Assembly: GCF_002095465.1 (NCBI RefSeq)
Contig: NZ_MLFP01000004.1
Location: 1 to 64,000, forward strand
Reading direction: 5' to 3'
Source: Pantoea rodasii
GTDB lineage: Bacteria; Pseudomonadota; Gammaproteobacteria; Enterobacterales; Enterobacteriaceae
Length of the DNA: 64,000 nucleotides
This document shows positions 22,377 to 34,350 of the stretch, in pieces (within the stretch, counting starts at the first letter, position 1; each line of letters starts with the position of its first letter). The translations under genes and the position numbers were made by a program. The notes under the pieces were generated by a model. The model searched no databases. It was given only the letters and a program-made list of their open reading frames with translations, and had not been told where the DNA came from.

Positions 22377-23486
22377 ATGAAGAATGTAGGCTTTATTGGT
22401 TGGCGTGGCATGGTCGGCTCTGTGCTGATGTCACGCATGAGTGAAGAACGTGATTTTGATGTGATCAATCCGGTCTTCTTCTCCACGTCACAGCTGGGCC
22501 AGGCGGCACCGACGTTCGGCGGTAAGTCGACCGGTGCGCTGCAGGATGCTTTTGATATCGAGGCGCTGAAGGCGCTGGATATTATTATCACCTGTCAGGG
22601 CGGTGACTACACCAGTGAAGTCTATCCTAAGCTGCGTGAAAGCGGCTGGCAGGGTTACTGGATTGATGCAGCCTCCACGCTGCGCATGAAAGATGACGCC
22701 ATCATCATTCTCGATCCGGTTAACCACAATGTGATTCGTCAGGGCCTCGACAACGGCGTTAAAACCTTCGTCGGCGGTAACTGCACCGTCAGCCTAATGC
22801 TGATGTCACTCGGCGGTCTGTTCGCTAACGATCTGGTGGAGTGGGCCTCAGTCGCCACTTATCAGGCCGCATCCGGCGGCGGCGCGCGCCACATGCGTGA
22901 GCTGCTGACTCAAATGGGCATGCTGCACGACCACGTCGCGAAATCCCTGCAGGATCCTGCTTCGGCGATTCTGGAGATCGAACGCAGCGTGACTGATTTC
23001 ACCCGTTCCGGCACCTTGCCGACCGATAACTTCGGTGTTCCGCTGGCGGGCAGCCTGATTCCCTGGATCGACAAGCAGCTGGATAACGGCCAGAGTCGCG
23101 AAGAGTGGAAAGGCCAGGCAGAAACCAACAAGATTCTGCGCACCAGCAACGTGATTCCGGTCGATGGTCTGTGCGTGCGCGTCGGTGCACTGCGCTGCCA
23201 CAGCCAGGCGTTCACCCTGAAGCTGAAGAAAGATATCCCGCTGAACGAAATCGAACAGCTGCTGGCTTCGCACAACGAGTGGGTGAAAGTGGTGCCCAAC
23301 GATCGCGAAATCACCATGCGTGAACTGACACCTGCGGCGGTCACCGGTACGCTGACCACGCCAGTGGGCCGTCTGCGTAAACTGAACATGGGGCCGGAAT
23401 ATCTTTCCGCCTTCACCGTGGGTGACCAGCTATTGTGGGGCGCGGCTGAACCGTTGCGCCGCATGTTGCGTTTGCTGATCGACTAA
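22377..23486 (+). CDS. asd: aspartate-semialdehyde dehydrogenase Asd
   Basis: Asd reduces aspartyl phosphate to aspartate semialdehyde, the step after LysC and the branch point to lysine/diaminopimelate, methionine and threonine. The ATG at 22377 gives the canonical N-terminus [18 protein letters not shown] with the nucleotide-binding GWRGMVG loop. It is preferred over an upstream ATG at 22320 and has GGACGGA before it. The catalytic cysteine is in [17 protein letters not shown] near residue 135, and the active-site histidine region is [13 protein letters not shown]. The product is 369 residues (E. coli 367). A strong terminator separates it from glgB. Confidence 0.96.
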   Translation: MKNVGFIGWRGMVGSVLMSRMSEERDFDVINPVFFSTSQLGQAAPTFGGKSTGALQDAFDIEALKALDIIITCQGGDYTSEVYPKLRESGWQGYWIDAASTLRMKDDAIIILDPVNHNVIRQGLDNGVKTFVGGNCTVSLMLMSLGGLFANDLVEWASVATYQAASGGGARHMRELLTQMGMLHDHVAKSLQDPASAILEIERSVTDFTRSGTLPTDNFGVPLAGSLIPWIDKQLDNGQSREEWKGQAETNKILRTSNVIPVDGLCVRVGALRCHSQAFTLKLKKDIPLNEIEQLLASHNEWVKVVPNDREITMRELTPAAVTGTLTTPVGRLRKLNMGPEYLSAFTVGDQLLWGAAEPLRRMLRLLID

Positions 23487-23505
23487 GCGCAGCGACAAAC
23501 CAGAC

Positions 23506-23530
23506 AGGCCGGGATTTCCCGGCCTTTTTT
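23506..23530 (+). terminator. rho-independent terminator of asd
   Basis: A 9-bp perfect stem AGGCCGGGA/TCCCGGCCT with a 2-nt loop is followed by a T-run, 20 bp past the stop. Confidence 0.93.
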
Positions 23531-23845
23531 ATCGTTCAGGTTGCAAAACTTAACGCAAATTGCGCCTGACAAGTGATCCGCTTCCCCTTTTTGCTTGCCC
23601 GACAAGATTATTTTGCTTTCCCCCCTGGCTTCTGCCAGCCCCAAGCTATGATTTAACAGTGATGTGCCGGTTGTTAACTGTTTTTGCTTTCCGAACTGAA
23701 TGGTTGTTGTACACGGCAAAAAAATCTTCCCCCATGGACGGTGTCCTCTCTTGCTGTTGTACGTATGGCTCAATGAAAAGCAGCGCACCAGAGGCGACTT
23801 TTTTGTCCACTCCGGTCGCCTGCGCAAAATCATAGGAAGAAAGTC
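23531..23845. other. glgB upstream region, no gene seen
   Basis: About 315 bp precede glgB. It presumably contains the glg promoter, but no site could be called with confidence. Short open frames here have no ribosome site or recognisable sequence. Confidence 0.5.
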
Positions 23846-26032
23846 ATGTCAGAGCTTCCCGATCGCCTGGCGATCAATGCCCTTTTTGCCGGGAATTATG
23901 CCGATCCCTTCTCTTTCCTGGGGATGCACCAAACTGTCGAAGGCCTTGAAGTGCGCGCACTGCTGCCCGATGCCTCCGAAGTGTGGGTGATTGAAACCAA
24001 CACCGGACGCAAATGCGCACAGCTTAAATGTCTTGATTCACGCGGCTTCTTTAGCGGCGTGATCCCTCGCCGAAAAAACCTGTTTCGTTATCAATTAGCG
24101 GTCACGTGGCATGGCCAGCAAAACCTGATCGACGATGCTTATCGCTTCGGCCCGCTGCTGGCGGAGATGGATGCCTGGCTGTTAGGTGAAGGCACTCATC
24201 TGCGACCTTATGAAACCCTGGGCGCGCACAGCGCCACGATTGATGGCGTCAGCGGCACCCGCTTCTCGGTGTGGGCACCCAATGCGCGCCGCGTGTCGGT
24301 GGTGGGCGAGTTCAATTTCTGGGATGGCCGCCGTCACCCGATGCGTTTTCGCCGTGAACTCGGCGTCTGGGAGCTGTTTGTGCCGGGTGCGGTCAATGGT
24401 CAGCTCTACAAATATGAAATCATTGATGCGACAGGGCAGATGCGTATCAAAGCCGATCCCTTTGCCTTTGAAGCGCAGATGCGCCCGCAAACTGCCTCCA
24501 TGATCTGTGGTCTGCCGCCGAAAGTGGAGATGCAGCCGCAGCGTAAAGCCGCTAACGCTTTTGACCAACCTATCTCGATTTACGAAGTGCATCTGGGTTC
24601 GTGGCGCCGCCATACTGACAACAATTTCTGGCTGAGCTACAAAGAGTTAGCCGAGCAGTTGGTGCCTTACGTCAAAGAGATGGGCTTCACCCACATCGAA
24701 CTGCTGCCAATCAATGAACATCCGTTTGATGGCAGCTGGGGTTATCAGCCTCTTGGCATGTATGCCCCCACGCGCCGCTTTGGTACCCGCGATGAGTTCC
24801 GCCACTTTATCGCCGCAGCGCACGATGCCGGCCTCAACGTGTTACTCGATTGGGTGCCGGGCCACTTCCCAAGTGATGACTTCGGATTGGCAAAATTTGA
24901 TGGCACCGAACTGTATGAACACAGCGATCCCCGTGAAGGCTTCCATCAGGACTGGAATACGCTGATCTACAACTTTGGTCGTCGCGAAGTCAGCAATTAT
25001 CTCTCTGGCAATGCGCTGTATTGGATGGAGCGCTTTGGCATTGATGGCCTGCGCGTTGATGCTGTGGCCTCGATGATTTATCGCGATTACAGCCGCAAAG
25101 AGGGCGAATGGGTGCCCAACCACTTCGGCGGCCGCGAGAACCTCGAAGCTATCTCGTTCCTGCGCCATACCAACCGCACGCTGGGCCGCGCTGCGCCCGG
25201 CACCATCAGCGTGGCAGAAGAATCCACCGACTATCCTGGCGTGACGCGCCCTTCAGAAGATGGCGGCCTCGGCTTCTGGTTTAAATGGAACCTCGGCTGG
25301 ATGCACGACACGCTGGACTACATGAAACTCGACCCGGTGCATCGCCAATATCATCACAATCTGATGACCTTCGGCATGCTCTACAACTACACCGAAAACT
25401 TTGTGTTGCCGCTGTCGCATGACGAAGTGGTGCACGGCAAACGCTCGATTCTCGATCGTATGCCCGGCGATGCCTGGCAGAAGTTCGCCAATCTGCGCGC
25501 CTATTACGGTTGGATGTGGGGCTTCCCAGGCAAAAAGCTGCAGTTTATGGGCAACGAGTTTGCTCAGGGCCGTGAATGGGATCATGACAGCAGTCTCGAC
25601 TGGCATTTGCTGGAGGGCGAGGACAACTGGCACAACGGCGTGCAGCGCCTGGTGCGCGATCTCAATCACAGCTACAAACACTTCACACCGTTACACCAGC
25701 TGGATTTCGATGCGCAGGGTTTTGAGTGGCTGGTGGTCGACGATCATGAAAACTCGGTGTTCGTGTTTGCGCGCCGCGATCGCGAGGGCAATGAAATTAT
25801 TGTTGTCAGCAATTTTACGCCGGTGGCGCGTCCGGCTTACCGCTTTGGCGTGAATCAGCAAGGTGGCTGGCGGGAAGTGATGAACACGGACCAGCGCGAT
25901 TATCACGGCAGTGACGTGCGCAATCACGGCATCACCCATACCGATGACATTGAAAGCCATGGCCGGGCACAATCGCTCAGCCTGACCTTGCCGCCGCTGG
26001 CCACGATTTGGCTGGTGCGGGAGGGTGATTGA
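23846..26032 (+). CDS. glgB: 1,4-alpha-glucan branching enzyme GlgB
   Basis: GlgB creates alpha-1,6 branches in glycogen. The 728-residue protein equals E. coli GlgB in length. It has two N-terminal carbohydrate-binding/early-set modules (to about residue 225), then the GH13 barrel. The catalytic nucleophile is in [16 protein letters not shown] near residue 405, and the acid is in [10 protein letters not shown] near 458. [10 protein letters not shown] near residue 525 is also conserved. A C-terminal all-beta domain ends the protein. Its stop overlaps the glgX start (TGATG), so glgB-glgX are coupled at the head of glgBXCAP. Confidence 0.97.
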   Translation: MSELPDRLAINALFAGNYADPFSFLGMHQTVEGLEVRALLPDASEVWVIETNTGRKCAQLKCLDSRGFFSGVIPRRKNLFRYQLAVTWHGQQNLIDDAYRFGPLLAEMDAWLLGEGTHLRPYETLGAHSATIDGVSGTRFSVWAPNARRVSVVGEFNFWDGRRHPMRFRRELGVWELFVPGAVNGQLYKYEIIDATGQMRIKADPFAFEAQMRPQTASMICGLPPKVEMQPQRKAANAFDQPISIYEVHLGSWRRHTDNNFWLSYKELAEQLVPYVKEMGFTHIELLPINEHPFDGSWGYQPLGMYAPTRRFGTRDEFRHFIAAAHDAGLNVLLDWVPGHFPSDDFGLAKFDGTELYEHSDPREGFHQDWNTLIYNFGRREVSNYLSGNALYWMERFGIDGLRVDAVASMIYRDYSRKEGEWVPNHFGGRENLEAISFLRHTNRTLGRAAPGTISVAEESTDYPGVTRPSEDGGLGFWFKWNLGWMHDTLDYMKLDPVHRQYHHNLMTFGMLYNYTENFVLPLSHDEVVHGKRSILDRMPGDAWQKFANLRAYYGWMWGFPGKKLQFMGNEFAQGREWDHDSSLDWHLLEGEDNWHNGVQRLVRDLNHSYKHFTPLHQLDFDAQGFEWLVVDDHENSVFVFARRDREGNEIIVVSNFTPVARPAYRFGVNQQGGWREVMNTDQRDYHGSDVRNHGITHTDDIESHGRAQSLSLTLPPLATIWLVREGD

Positions 26033-28011
26033 TGCTGGAAACCGGGCAGCCAACGCCGTTGGGCGCCCATTATGATGGGCGCGGCGTTAACTTCACGCTG
26101 TTTTCTCGCCACGCCGAGCAGGTGGAACTGTGCCTGTTTGACGTGCACGGCGTTGAGCGCCGCTTTCCGCTGCCCGCGCGCAGTGGGGATATCTGGCACG
26201 GCTATTTTCCAGCGTTAAAGCCCGGCCAGCGTTACGGCTATCGCGTGCACGGTCCGTGGGCGCCGCAGCAAGGGCATCGCTTTAATCCGGCTAAAGTGCT
26301 GGTCGATCCCTGTGCCAAAGCGGTGGAGGGCGATATTCCGGACGATCCACGTTTTCTCGGCGGTCAACAGGAGCGGGATCCTCAGGATAACGCCGCCATT
26401 GCGCCGAAATCGCTGGTGATCGCCGAAGATTTTGACTGGGATGATGAAAAACCGCTGCGCACGCCATGGGGCAATACGGTGATTTATGAGGCGCACGTGC
26501 GCGGCCTGACCCGGCAACATCCGGAAATTCCGGAAAGGCTGCGCGGGACTTATGCGGCACTGGGCCATCCTGCTATGGTGAAATACTTACGTCATCTCGG
26601 CATCACTGCGCTGGAGCTGCTACCGATTGCGCATTTTGCGACGGAGCCACGTCTGCAGCGCCTCGGTCTCAGCAATTACTGGGGCTATAACCCCTTTGCG
26701 CTGTGGGCGGTGGATCCGCGCTATGCCTCGGGTGAGCACGGCTTTACCCCCTTGCAGGAGTTTCAGCAGGCGGTCAAAGCGCTGCATGCGGCGGGCATCG
26801 AAGTGATCCTCGATGTGGTGTTCAACCATACCGCTGAACTGGAAGAGATCGGCCCCAACATTTCGCTGCGCGGTGTGGATAACGCCAGCTACTACTGGCT
26901 TGACGCGAAGGGTGAATACCAAAACTGGACCGGCTGCGGCAACACGCTCAATCTCAGCGATCCGCAGGTAATGGAATGGGCATTAGCAGCGCTGCGCTAT
27001 TGGGTGCGTGACTGCCATATCGATGGCTTCCGTTTCGATCTCGCCAGCGTGCTGGGTCGCACCCCCGACTATCGTCAGGATGCGCCACTGTTTGCCGCCA
27101 TCAAAGCCTGTCCGTTGCTGTCGCAGGTCAAGCTGATTGCAGAGCCGTGGGATATCGGGCCCGGCGGTTATCAGGTAGGCAATTTTCCCGTGGGATTCGC
27201 CGAATGGAACGACCATTTCCGCGATGCCACGCGCCGCTACTGGCTGCACGGCCAGCTCAGCAATGGCGATTTTGCCCGGCGTTTTGCCGCCTCCAGCGAT
27301 GTGTTTCAGCGTGATGGGCGGCTGCCGCACGCCAGCGTCAATCTGATCACCGCACACGACGGCTTCACGCTGCGTGACGTGGTGAGCTTTAACCAAAAAC
27401 ACAATCAGGCCAACGGTGAAGACAATCGTGACGGCAGCAGCAGTAACTTCAGCCATAACCATGGCAAAGAAGGGCTGCAGGTCAATTTCGATATTGTCGA
27501 ACGGCGGCGGCGCAGCGTGCACGCCTTACTCACCACGCTGCTGCTGGCACAAGGTACGCCGATGCTGTTGTCCGGCGACGAACGCGGCCACAGCCAGCAC
27601 GGCAACAATAATGCTTACTGTCAGGACAATCCGCTGACCTGGTTGAACTGGCATCAGGATGATTTTGGACTGGTCGACTTCACTGCCGCCTTAATTCGGC
27701 TGCGTCAGCGCATTCCCGCGCTGACGGCAGACCGCTGGTGGCAGGAGGGCGATGGCAACGTGCAGTGGTTCAATGCCAGCGGAAAACCACTGGGAAATGA
27801 GGAGTGGGAACAGGGGGCGCATAGAATGCAGATCCTGCTCTCCAGCCGCTGGTTAATAACAATAAACGCCACGGAATCGGTGAGTGACCTTGTCTTACCA
27901 GACGGAGAGTGGCGTGCCATTCCTCCTTTCGCCGGGGAAGAAAACCCCATCCTTACAACTGTCTGGCACGGGCCCGCACACGGCGTGTGTGCGTTCCTAA
28001 AGCAATCATAA
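26032..28011 (+). CDS. glgX: glycogen debranching enzyme GlgX
   Basis: GlgX hydrolyses alpha-1,6 branches on limit dextrins left by glycogen phosphorylase. The 659-residue protein (E. coli 657) has an N-terminal CBM48-type module ([17 protein letters not shown]), a GH13 barrel with the nucleophile in [15 protein letters not shown] near residue 335 and the acid in [14 protein letters not shown] near 371, and a C-terminal beta domain. The ATG at 26032, inside the glgB stop, is used rather than the TTG 3 bp earlier. glgC begins 10 bp after its stop. Confidence 0.96.
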   Translation: MLETGQPTPLGAHYDGRGVNFTLFSRHAEQVELCLFDVHGVERRFPLPARSGDIWHGYFPALKPGQRYGYRVHGPWAPQQGHRFNPAKVLVDPCAKAVEGDIPDDPRFLGGQQERDPQDNAAIAPKSLVIAEDFDWDDEKPLRTPWGNTVIYEAHVRGLTRQHPEIPERLRGTYAALGHPAMVKYLRHLGITALELLPIAHFATEPRLQRLGLSNYWGYNPFALWAVDPRYASGEHGFTPLQEFQQAVKALHAAGIEVILDVVFNHTAELEEIGPNISLRGVDNASYYWLDAKGEYQNWTGCGNTLNLSDPQVMEWALAALRYWVRDCHIDGFRFDLASVLGRTPDYRQDAPLFAAIKACPLLSQVKLIAEPWDIGPGGYQVGNFPVGFAEWNDHFRDATRRYWLHGQLSNGDFARRFAASSDVFQRDGRLPHASVNLITAHDGFTLRDVVSFNQKHNQANGEDNRDGSSSNFSHNHGKEGLQVNFDIVERRRRSVHALLTTLLLAQGTPMLLSGDERGHSQHGNNNAYCQDNPLTWLNWHQDDFGLVDFTAALIRLRQRIPALTADRWWQEGDGNVQWFNASGKPLGNEEWEQGAHRMQILLSSRWLITINATESVSDLVLPDGEWRAIPPFAGEENPILTTVWHGPAHGVCAFLKQS

Positions 28012-28021
28012 GGAGTCAGAC

Positions 28022-29305
28022 ATGGTGAAATTAGATAGAACAGATCCCCTGATGCTGGCGCGCCAGCTCCCTACACAAACGGTGGCGTTGATCCTTGCTG
28101 GCGGGCGCGGTACGCGTCTGAAAGATCTCACTGCCAAACGCGCCAAACCTGCAGTGCACTTCGGTGGTAAGTTCCGCATCATCGACTTTGCGCTGTCCAA
28201 CTGCATCAACTCGGGTATCCGGCGCATCGGCGTCATCACTCAATATCAGTCGCATACGTTGACGCAGCATATTCAGCGTGGCTGGTCCCTGTTCAACGAA
28301 GAAATGAACGAGTTTGTCGATTTACTGCCGGCGCAGCAGCGTGCCGCGACCGAACATTGGTATCGCGGCACGGCGGATGCGGTCTCGCAGAACCTCGACA
28401 TTATTCGTCGCTACAACGCGCAGTACATTGTGATTCTCGCCGGGGATCACATCTACAAAATGGACTATTCGCGCATGTTGCTGGACCACGCCGAGCGTGG
28501 TGCGAAATGCACCATCGCCTGCTTGCCGGTGCCGCTGGCAGAAGCCACGGCATTTGGCGTGATGGCGGTGGATGTGGACAACAACGTCATCGATTTTGTG
28601 GAAAAGCCCCCACAGCCGCCTTCAATGCCCGGTGACGACAGCAAAGCTTTAGCCAGCATGGGCATCTACGTGTTTAACGCAGATTACCTGTATCAACTGC
28701 TGGAAGAAGACCTGCTGATCCCTGAATCGAGCCACGATTTCGGTAAGGATTTACTGCCAAAAATTGTCGCCAGCGGTGATGCCTATGCGCACTCCTTTAC
28801 GCTGTCGTGCGTGCAGAACGATGAAAACGCCGAGCCGTATTGGCGCGATGTCGGGACGCTGGAAGCTTACTGGCGGGCCAATCTCGATCTGGCCTCTGTC
28901 ACGCCTGAGCTGGATATGTACGACCACGAATGGCCGATTCGCACCCACATGGAACCGTTGCCGCCCGCCAAGTTTGTCCAGGACCGCTCGGGCAGTCACG
29001 GCATGACGATGAACTCGCTGGTGTCTGGCGGCTGCATTATCTCCGGATCGGTGGTGGTGAATTCGGTGCTGTTTCCGCGCGTACGCATCAACTCATTTTG
29101 CAATATCGACTCTTCGGTGCTGTTGCCCGACGTCGTCATCAATCGTTCTTGTCGTCTGCGCCGTTGCGTGATCGATCGCGCCTGCGTGATTCCGGAAGGC
29201 ATGGTGATTGGTGAAAACCCCGATGAAGACAGCCGCCGTTTTTACCGTTCAGAAGAAGGCATCGTTTTGGTGACGCGCGCCATGCTGGCCAAATTGGCCG
29301 GCTGA
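28022..29305 (+). CDS. glgC: glucose-1-phosphate adenylyltransferase GlgC
   Basis: GlgC makes ADP-glucose from ATP and glucose 1-phosphate, the controlled step of glycogen synthesis. The 427-residue enzyme (E. coli 431) carries the nucleotide motif [15 protein letters not shown] near residue 23, [19 protein letters not shown] with its substrate-binding lysine near 40, and [15 protein letters not shown] near 135. A C-terminal left-handed beta-helix mediates allostery by fructose 1,6-bisphosphate and AMP. Translational control by CsrA is known for E. coli glgC but was not demonstrated here. Confidence 0.97.
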   Translation: MVKLDRTDPLMLARQLPTQTVALILAGGRGTRLKDLTAKRAKPAVHFGGKFRIIDFALSNCINSGIRRIGVITQYQSHTLTQHIQRGWSLFNEEMNEFVDLLPAQQRAATEHWYRGTADAVSQNLDIIRRYNAQYIVILAGDHIYKMDYSRMLLDHAERGAKCTIACLPVPLAEATAFGVMAVDVDNNVIDFVEKPPQPPSMPGDDSKALASMGIYVFNADYLYQLLEEDLLIPESSHDFGKDLLPKIVASGDAYAHSFTLSCVQNDENAEPYWRDVGTLEAYWRANLDLASVTPELDMYDHEWPIRTHMEPLPPAKFVQDRSGSHGMTMNSLVSGGCIISGSVVVNSVLFPRVRINSFCNIDSSVLLPDVVINRSCRLRRCVIDRACVIPEGMVIGENPDEDSRRFYRSEEGIVLVTRAMLAKLAG

Positions 29306-29378
29306 CCACGAAAGCAACGAGCAAGCACACAGGCAATCGCCGCGGGGAACGCGCGCGATAACACAATAGGGGTCCAGG

Positions 29379-30812
29379 ATGCAGGTTTTACATGTCTGTT
29401 CAGAACTTTTCCCGCTGCTTAAAACCGGCGGGTTGGCTGATGTCGTCGGCGCATTGCCTCAGGCTCAGATTGCTGAAGGTATGGATACGCGGGTGTTGCT
29501 TCCCGCCTATCCGGACCTGCGTAAAGGGATTCCTGACACCGAGATCGTGGCGGAATTAAGCACTTTTGCCGGACCGGTCCGTTTATTACTTGGACATTTC
29601 AACGGTGTTAGCATTTATTTAATTGATGCGCCGGGATTGTATGAGCGTCCCGGCAGTCCTTATCACGATACGTCGCAGTTTGCGTATGTGGATAATTATC
29701 TGCGTTTTGCGCTGCTGGGCTGGATGGGCGCCGAGCTGGCCAGCGGGTTGGATATCCAATGGCAGCCGGATGTGGTGCATGCCCATGACTGGCACGCAGG
29801 ATTGACCTGTGCCTATATCGCTGCGCGCGGGCGGCCAGCGAAAACGGTGTTTACCGTGCATAACCTGGCCTATCAGGGCTTGTTCAATGCGCGCCATCTG
29901 GATGAGATTCAGATTCCGCGCGCCTTTTTCGATATGCACGGTCTGGAGTTCTTCGGACAAATTTCGTACCTCAAGGCGGGATTGTTTTATGCCGATCATA
30001 TTTCCGCCGTTAGCCCGACGTATGCTCTGGAGATCACCCGTCCGGAGTTTGGCTATGGCATGGAGTCACTGTTAGAACAGCGGCTTAAAGAGGGCCGGCT
30101 GAGCGGTATTCTGAACGGGGTCGATCCGGGCATTTGGGATCCGGCGCATGACCTGCTGCTGACCGCGCGTTACGACCGCGAAACGTTGGAAAGCAAAGCG
30201 GAAAACAAACGCCAGCTACAGATCGCCATGGGCCTGAAGGTCGATGACAAAGTGCCGGTGTTTTGCGTTATCAGCCGCCTGACCAAACAGAAAGGGTTGG
30301 ATCTGGTGCTGGAAGCGTTACCGGGTTTACTGGCGCAAGGCGGCCAGCTAGTGCTGCTGGGCCAGGGCGATGCTGAACTGCAACAAGGTTTTCTCGCCGC
30401 GGCTGCCGAACATCCGGGCAGTGTCGGCGTACAGATCGGCTACCACGAAGCCTTCTCGCATCGCATTGTCGGCGGCGCGGATGTGATTATGGTGCCGAGC
30501 CGTTTTGAGCCGTGCGGCTTGACGCAGCTGTACGGCCTGAAATATGGCACGCTGCCGCTGGTGCGCCGCACCGGTGGGCTGGCGGATACCGTGCAGGATA
30601 GTTCACTGGAGAACCTCGCCGATGGCGTTGCCAGTGGCTTCAGTTTTGAAGACAGTAATGCCTGGTCGCTGCTGCGGGCGATACGGCGCGCTTTTGTTCT
30701 GTGGTCCTGTCCTTCACTCTGGCGTTATGTTCAGCGCCAGGCGATGGGGATGGATTTTAGTTGGCAGGTGGCAGCACAAGCCTACCGCGATCTTTATCAA
30801 CGTTTGCTGTAA
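29379..30812 (+). CDS. glgA: glycogen synthase GlgA
   Basis: GlgA elongates alpha-1,4 glucan from ADP-glucose. The 477-residue length equals E. coli GlgA. The ADP-glucose-binding [15 protein letters not shown] lies at residues 15-29, and the GT5/GT-B C-terminal motif [17 protein letters not shown] lies near residue 375. It lies 73 bp after glgC and 21 bp before glgP in the same operon. It ends in the conserved YRDLYQRLL. Confidence 0.97.
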   Translation: MQVLHVCSELFPLLKTGGLADVVGALPQAQIAEGMDTRVLLPAYPDLRKGIPDTEIVAELSTFAGPVRLLLGHFNGVSIYLIDAPGLYERPGSPYHDTSQFAYVDNYLRFALLGWMGAELASGLDIQWQPDVVHAHDWHAGLTCAYIAARGRPAKTVFTVHNLAYQGLFNARHLDEIQIPRAFFDMHGLEFFGQISYLKAGLFYADHISAVSPTYALEITRPEFGYGMESLLEQRLKEGRLSGILNGVDPGIWDPAHDLLLTARYDRETLESKAENKRQLQIAMGLKVDDKVPVFCVISRLTKQKGLDLVLEALPGLLAQGGQLVLLGQGDAELQQGFLAAAAEHPGSVGVQIGYHEAFSHRIVGGADVIMVPSRFEPCGLTQLYGLKYGTLPLVRRTGGLADTVQDSSLENLADGVASGFSFEDSNAWSLLRAIRRAFVLWSCPSLWRYVQRQAMGMDFSWQVAAQAYRDLYQRLL

Positions 30813-30833
30813 TCAGAGATTGGGATACTGGAT

Positions 30834-33281
30834 ATGAATGCACCTTTCACCTATGCCTCGCCCACGCTGACGGTAGATGCGCTGAAGCACTCCATCGCCT
30901 ATAAGCTGATGTTTACGATTGGTAAAGACCCCTCGATCGCCAATAAGCACGAGTGGCTTAATGCCTCACTGCTGGCCGTGCGCGATCGCATGGTGGAACG
31001 TTGGCTGCGATCCAGCCGTGCCCAGCTGTCTCAGGATGTGCGCCAGGTGTATTACCTGTCGATGGAGTTTTTGATGGGCCGCACGCTTGGTAATGCGCTG
31101 CTGGCGATGGGCATCTACGACGATCTCAATCAGGCGCTGGATGAGATGGGCCTCGATCTCAGCGATCTAATGGATGAAGAGAACGATCCGGGGCTCGGCA
31201 ACGGTGGCCTGGGGCGACTGGCCGCGTGTTTCCTCGATTCGCTCGCCACGCTCGGTTTGCCAGGGCGCGGCTACGGTATCCGCTATGACTACGGCATGTT
31301 TAAACAGAACATCGTTGACGGCCAGCAGCGCGAATCCCCGGATTACTGGCTGGAATACGGCAATCCCTGGGAGTTTCAGCGCTTCAATACCCGCTATAAA
31401 GTGCGCTTTGGCGGTCGCTTGCAGCATGAAGGTGCGCGCATCCGCTGGGTAGAAACCGAAGAGATCATTGCGGCCGCTTACGATCAGATTATCCCCGGCT
31501 TCGACACGGATGCCACCAACACGCTGCGCTTGTGGAGCGCGCAGGCCAGCAATGAAATTAACCTGGGTAAGTTTAATCAGGGCGATTACTTTGCGGCAGT
31601 GGAGGATAAAAACCACTCGGAGAACGTGTCACGCGTGCTCTACCCGGATGACTCAACCTATTCCGGTCGTGAACTGCGCCTGCGTCAGGAGTATTTCCTC
31701 GTGTCGTCGACGGTGCAGGATATTCTCAATCGCCATTGGCAGATGCACGAAACCTGGGACAATCTGGCGGATAAAATTGCTATCCACCTTAATGACACCC
31801 ATCCGGTGTTGGCCATCCCGGAACTGATGCGTTTGTTAATCGACGAGCATAAGTTCAGCTGGGACGATGCCTTCGAAGTCACCTGTCAGGTGTTCTCCTA
31901 CACCAACCACACCCTGATGACGGAGGCACTGGAAACCTGGCCAGTGGATATGTTTGGCAAGATCCTGCCACGCCATCTCAGTATCGTGTTTGAAATCAAC
32001 GATTACTTCCTGAAAACCATTCAGGACTACTATCCGGATGACTGGGATTTGATGTCGCGCATCTCGATCATTGATGAGAATGACGGTCGCCGCATTCGCA
32101 TGGCCTGGCTGGCGGTTGTGGTTAGCCACAAGGTCAATGGCGTGTCCGAGCTGCACTCCAACCTGATGGTGCAGTCGCTGTTTGCTGATTTTGCGCGCCT
32201 GTTCCCCGGTCGTTTCTGCAACAAAACCAACGGCGTTACCCCGCGACGCTGGCTGGCATTGGCCAATCCGGCGCTTTCTGAGGTGTTGGATGAAACCATC
32301 GGCCGCACCTGGCGTACCGATCTCAGTCAGTTAAGCGATATCACGCCGCACATTGATTACCCGGCATTTATCGAGCAGGTGGCGGATGCCAAATTCGCCA
32401 ATAAAAAACGGCTGGCAGAGTGGGTGGCGAAAAACCTCGATATCGTGGTGGATCCCCATGCGCTGTTCGATGTGCAGATTAAACGTATCCACGAATATAA
32501 ACGTCAGCTGCTCAACGTGCTGCACGTAATCACCCGTTATAACCGCATCAAAGCCGATCCGACGGCTGAATGGGTGCCACGCGTGAACATCTTCGCCGGT
32601 AAAGCGGCCTCGGCCTATTACGTGGCCAAGCACATCATTCACCTGATCAACGATGTCGCCAACGTGATCAACAACGATCCACAGGTGAAGAACAAGCTGA
32701 AGGTGGTGTTTATTCCCAACTACAGCGTCAGTCTGGCGCAGATCATTATTCCGGCAGCGGATCTTTCTGAGCAGATTTCAACGGCGGGCACCGAGGCTTC
32801 CGGTACCAGTAACATGAAGTTTGCCCTGAATGGCGCGTTGACCATTGGTACGCTGGACGGTGCCAATGTGGAGATGCTTGAGCATGTAGGCGCAGAAAAC
32901 ATCTTTATCTTCGGCAACACCACGCCGCAGGTCGAGCAACTGCGTAAAGAGGGCTACAACCCGCGTAAATATTACGAGGAAGACCCGGATCTCCACCTGG
33001 CGCTGACGCAGATTGCCAGCGGCGTGTTTAGTCCCCAGGAGCCGGGACGTTACCGCAATCTGTTTGATGCGCTGGTGAATTTCGGCGACCACTACCAGCT
33101 GTTAGCGGATTACCGCAGCTATGTGGATACCCAGGATAAAGTGGACAAACTTTATCGCCAGCCAGACGAGTGGCAGCGACGTGCGGCGTTAAATATCGCC
33201 AATATGGGCTATTTCTCGGCGGACAGAACGATTCAGGAATACGCGGATGAGATCTGGCACATTTCGCCGGTGAGATTGTAA
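30834..33281 (+). CDS. glgP: glycogen phosphorylase GlgP
   Basis: GlgP releases glucose 1-phosphate from glycogen chain ends, using pyridoxal phosphate. The 815-residue length equals E. coli GlgP. The PLP-lysine motif [16 protein letters not shown] lies near residue 655, and [14 protein letters not shown] near residue 123 is also conserved. It is the last gene of glgBXCAP. No classical terminator follows; 35 bp downstream begins the structured repeat element. Confidence 0.97.
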   Translation: MNAPFTYASPTLTVDALKHSIAYKLMFTIGKDPSIANKHEWLNASLLAVRDRMVERWLRSSRAQLSQDVRQVYYLSMEFLMGRTLGNALLAMGIYDDLNQALDEMGLDLSDLMDEENDPGLGNGGLGRLAACFLDSLATLGLPGRGYGIRYDYGMFKQNIVDGQQRESPDYWLEYGNPWEFQRFNTRYKVRFGGRLQHEGARIRWVETEEIIAAAYDQIIPGFDTDATNTLRLWSAQASNEINLGKFNQGDYFAAVEDKNHSENVSRVLYPDDSTYSGRELRLRQEYFLVSSTVQDILNRHWQMHETWDNLADKIAIHLNDTHPVLAIPELMRLLIDEHKFSWDDAFEVTCQVFSYTNHTLMTEALETWPVDMFGKILPRHLSIVFEINDYFLKTIQDYYPDDWDLMSRISIIDENDGRRIRMAWLAVVVSHKVNGVSELHSNLMVQSLFADFARLFPGRFCNKTNGVTPRRWLALANPALSEVLDETIGRTWRTDLSQLSDITPHIDYPAFIEQVADAKFANKKRLAEWVAKNLDIVVDPHALFDVQIKRIHEYKRQLLNVLHVITRYNRIKADPTAEWVPRVNIFAGKAASAYYVAKHIIHLINDVANVINNDPQVKNKLKVVFIPNYSVSLAQIIIPAADLSEQISTAGTEASGTSNMKFALNGALTIGTLDGANVEMLEHVGAENIFIFGNTTPQVEQLRKEGYNPRKYYEEDPDLHLALTQIASGVFSPQEPGRYRNLFDALVNFGDHYQLLADYRSYVDTQDKVDKLYRQPDEWQRRAALNIANMGYFSADRTIQEYADEIWHISPVRL

Positions 33282-33306
33282 GGCAGACTACCTGAAAGCG
33301 TGGGAA

Positions 33307-33533
33307 CTAACGCCGTCTGGGGTCGCTTTGGGGCTGGCGTCCTCGCGCCGCTGACGCGGTTCCTTCACTTCATTCGTCAGCCTGACGGAACGGCGGGGGA
33401 ATGGCACATTCATGTGACGCCCCGCCTTTCGCCCGCGTCCTGCGGGCTATCCTGACAGACTCATTCTGTTCAGCGCTGCGGATTGCCTGCTCCAAAGCGA
33501 CCCCAGCCTGCTTCCTTATGTGCGTGCTGTTAG
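33307..33533 (+). repeat. structured intergenic repeat, copy A (after glgP)
   Basis: This is one of two copies of the same element in the window (the other is at 58303-58531; roughly 80% alike by eye). A 22-nt left arm at 33317-33338 pairs with a right arm at 33485-33506 with one T-T mismatch. Inside are a stem GGCGGGG/CCCCGCC (33392-33398 with 33420-33426) that itself encloses CACAT/ATGTG, and a hairpin GCCCGC/GCGGGC (33431-33436 with 33442-33447). Weaker similarity between the copies extends about 10-25 bp beyond the arms. No open frame is conserved. It could be a non-coding structured 3' region or a small non-autonomous mobile element. Confidence 0.8.
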
Positions 33534-33549
33534 AAGGGCTATGATCCCC

Positions 33550-33667
33550 AAAATCATTTGAATGGCAGGAAGGCGGCAAGTTAACGAATCCCCGAGAGCT
33601 TACTTACGTAAGTGACCGGGGTGAGAGAACGCAGCCAACGCATCTGCCGTTCGAAGGATGAAGGAAA
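33550..33667 (-). repeat. ERIC element, copy 1
   Basis: The core AGAGCTTACTTACGTAAGTG, followed by ACCGGGGTGAGAGAACGCAG and CCAACGCA, matches the ERIC consensus (a roughly 127-bp imperfect palindrome of enterobacteria). AGGCGGCAAG lies on the far side, as expected. It abuts the dcrB stop at 33668. Confidence 0.85.
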
Positions 33668-34225
33668 TTATTTTAATGTGATGCTTTTCACAATTGCATC
33701 TGCATCGCTCTGCGCCTGCTGCTGGTTATCCGCTGGCAGAGTAATTTGCAGGGTCAGCAGTTTGCCATCCACTTTTGCCAGGATCACGGAAGACCATGAC
33801 GTCTGGTTGTTGGCTGAAATCACGGTATCCAACTGCTGAGCGGGCTGATCTTTCAACGTCACTGCTTTGTTAGAAACGACCTGCAACTGCGGATCGCGAC
33901 CGCGCTGCTGCTGTTCCAGACGCTGTGCCAGCGCATCGAGCGCTTCATTCGTCGGGTCACCGGCAATCACGATGATGGCGCGTTGGCCGCTCTCATCCGC
34001 GTACACGTGCATATTGGTGGATTCAGAGCCGAGTTTACCGCTCTTATCAGACATGCCCGCAGGCAGGTTGAAGCTCAGTTTACCGTCCATCAGGTTGACC
34101 GTCTGAGCGGACTGGCTGGCGCTGGCACCGTTGTCACCGGCAGCCGCATCGTCTTTCTTCTGGTCACAGGCCGCAAGACCTAGCACCAACAAACCAATAC
34201 CCGCATATTTCACTAAATTACGCAT
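33668..34225 (-). CDS. dcrB: lipoprotein DcrB
   Basis: This is a small lipoprotein; in E. coli dcrB mutants resist phage C1, and the protein has been linked to envelope functions. The ATG at 34225 gives MRNLVKYAGIGLLVLGLAAC with the lipobox cysteine at position 20. The longer upstream frame has no such start. The 185-residue product contains DGKLSFNLPAGMSDKSGKLG and the conserved LLTLQITLPADNQQQAQ segment near the C-terminus. It is flanked by an ERIC element at its 3' end and lies downstream of yhhQ on the same strand. Confidence 0.93.
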   Translation of the reverse strand: MRNLVKYAGIGLLVLGLAACDQKKDDAAAGDNGASASQSAQTVNLMDGKLSFNLPAGMSDKSGKLGSESTNMHVYADESGQRAIIVIAGDPTNEALDALAQRLEQQQRGRDPQLQVVSNKAVTLKDQPAQQLDTVISANNQTSWSSVILAKVDGKLLTLQITLPADNQQQAQSDADAIVKSITLK

Positions 34226-34350
34226 TCTTTTCCCTTTAATGATTCCAGTCAGGTGCTTTCCACCCGTTATAAAAACGGAATCGGCGGTCAAAAGCAACCG
34301 CCGTTCTGTCAGGAAATCTTAGCGTGCTGCGGCGTGGCGTCTATGTGCAA

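Noticed and set aside
33301..33540. Insertion sequence or transposase remnant after glgP
   Set aside because: There is no transposase-like open frame, and the inverted arms with hairpins fit a non-coding repeat better.
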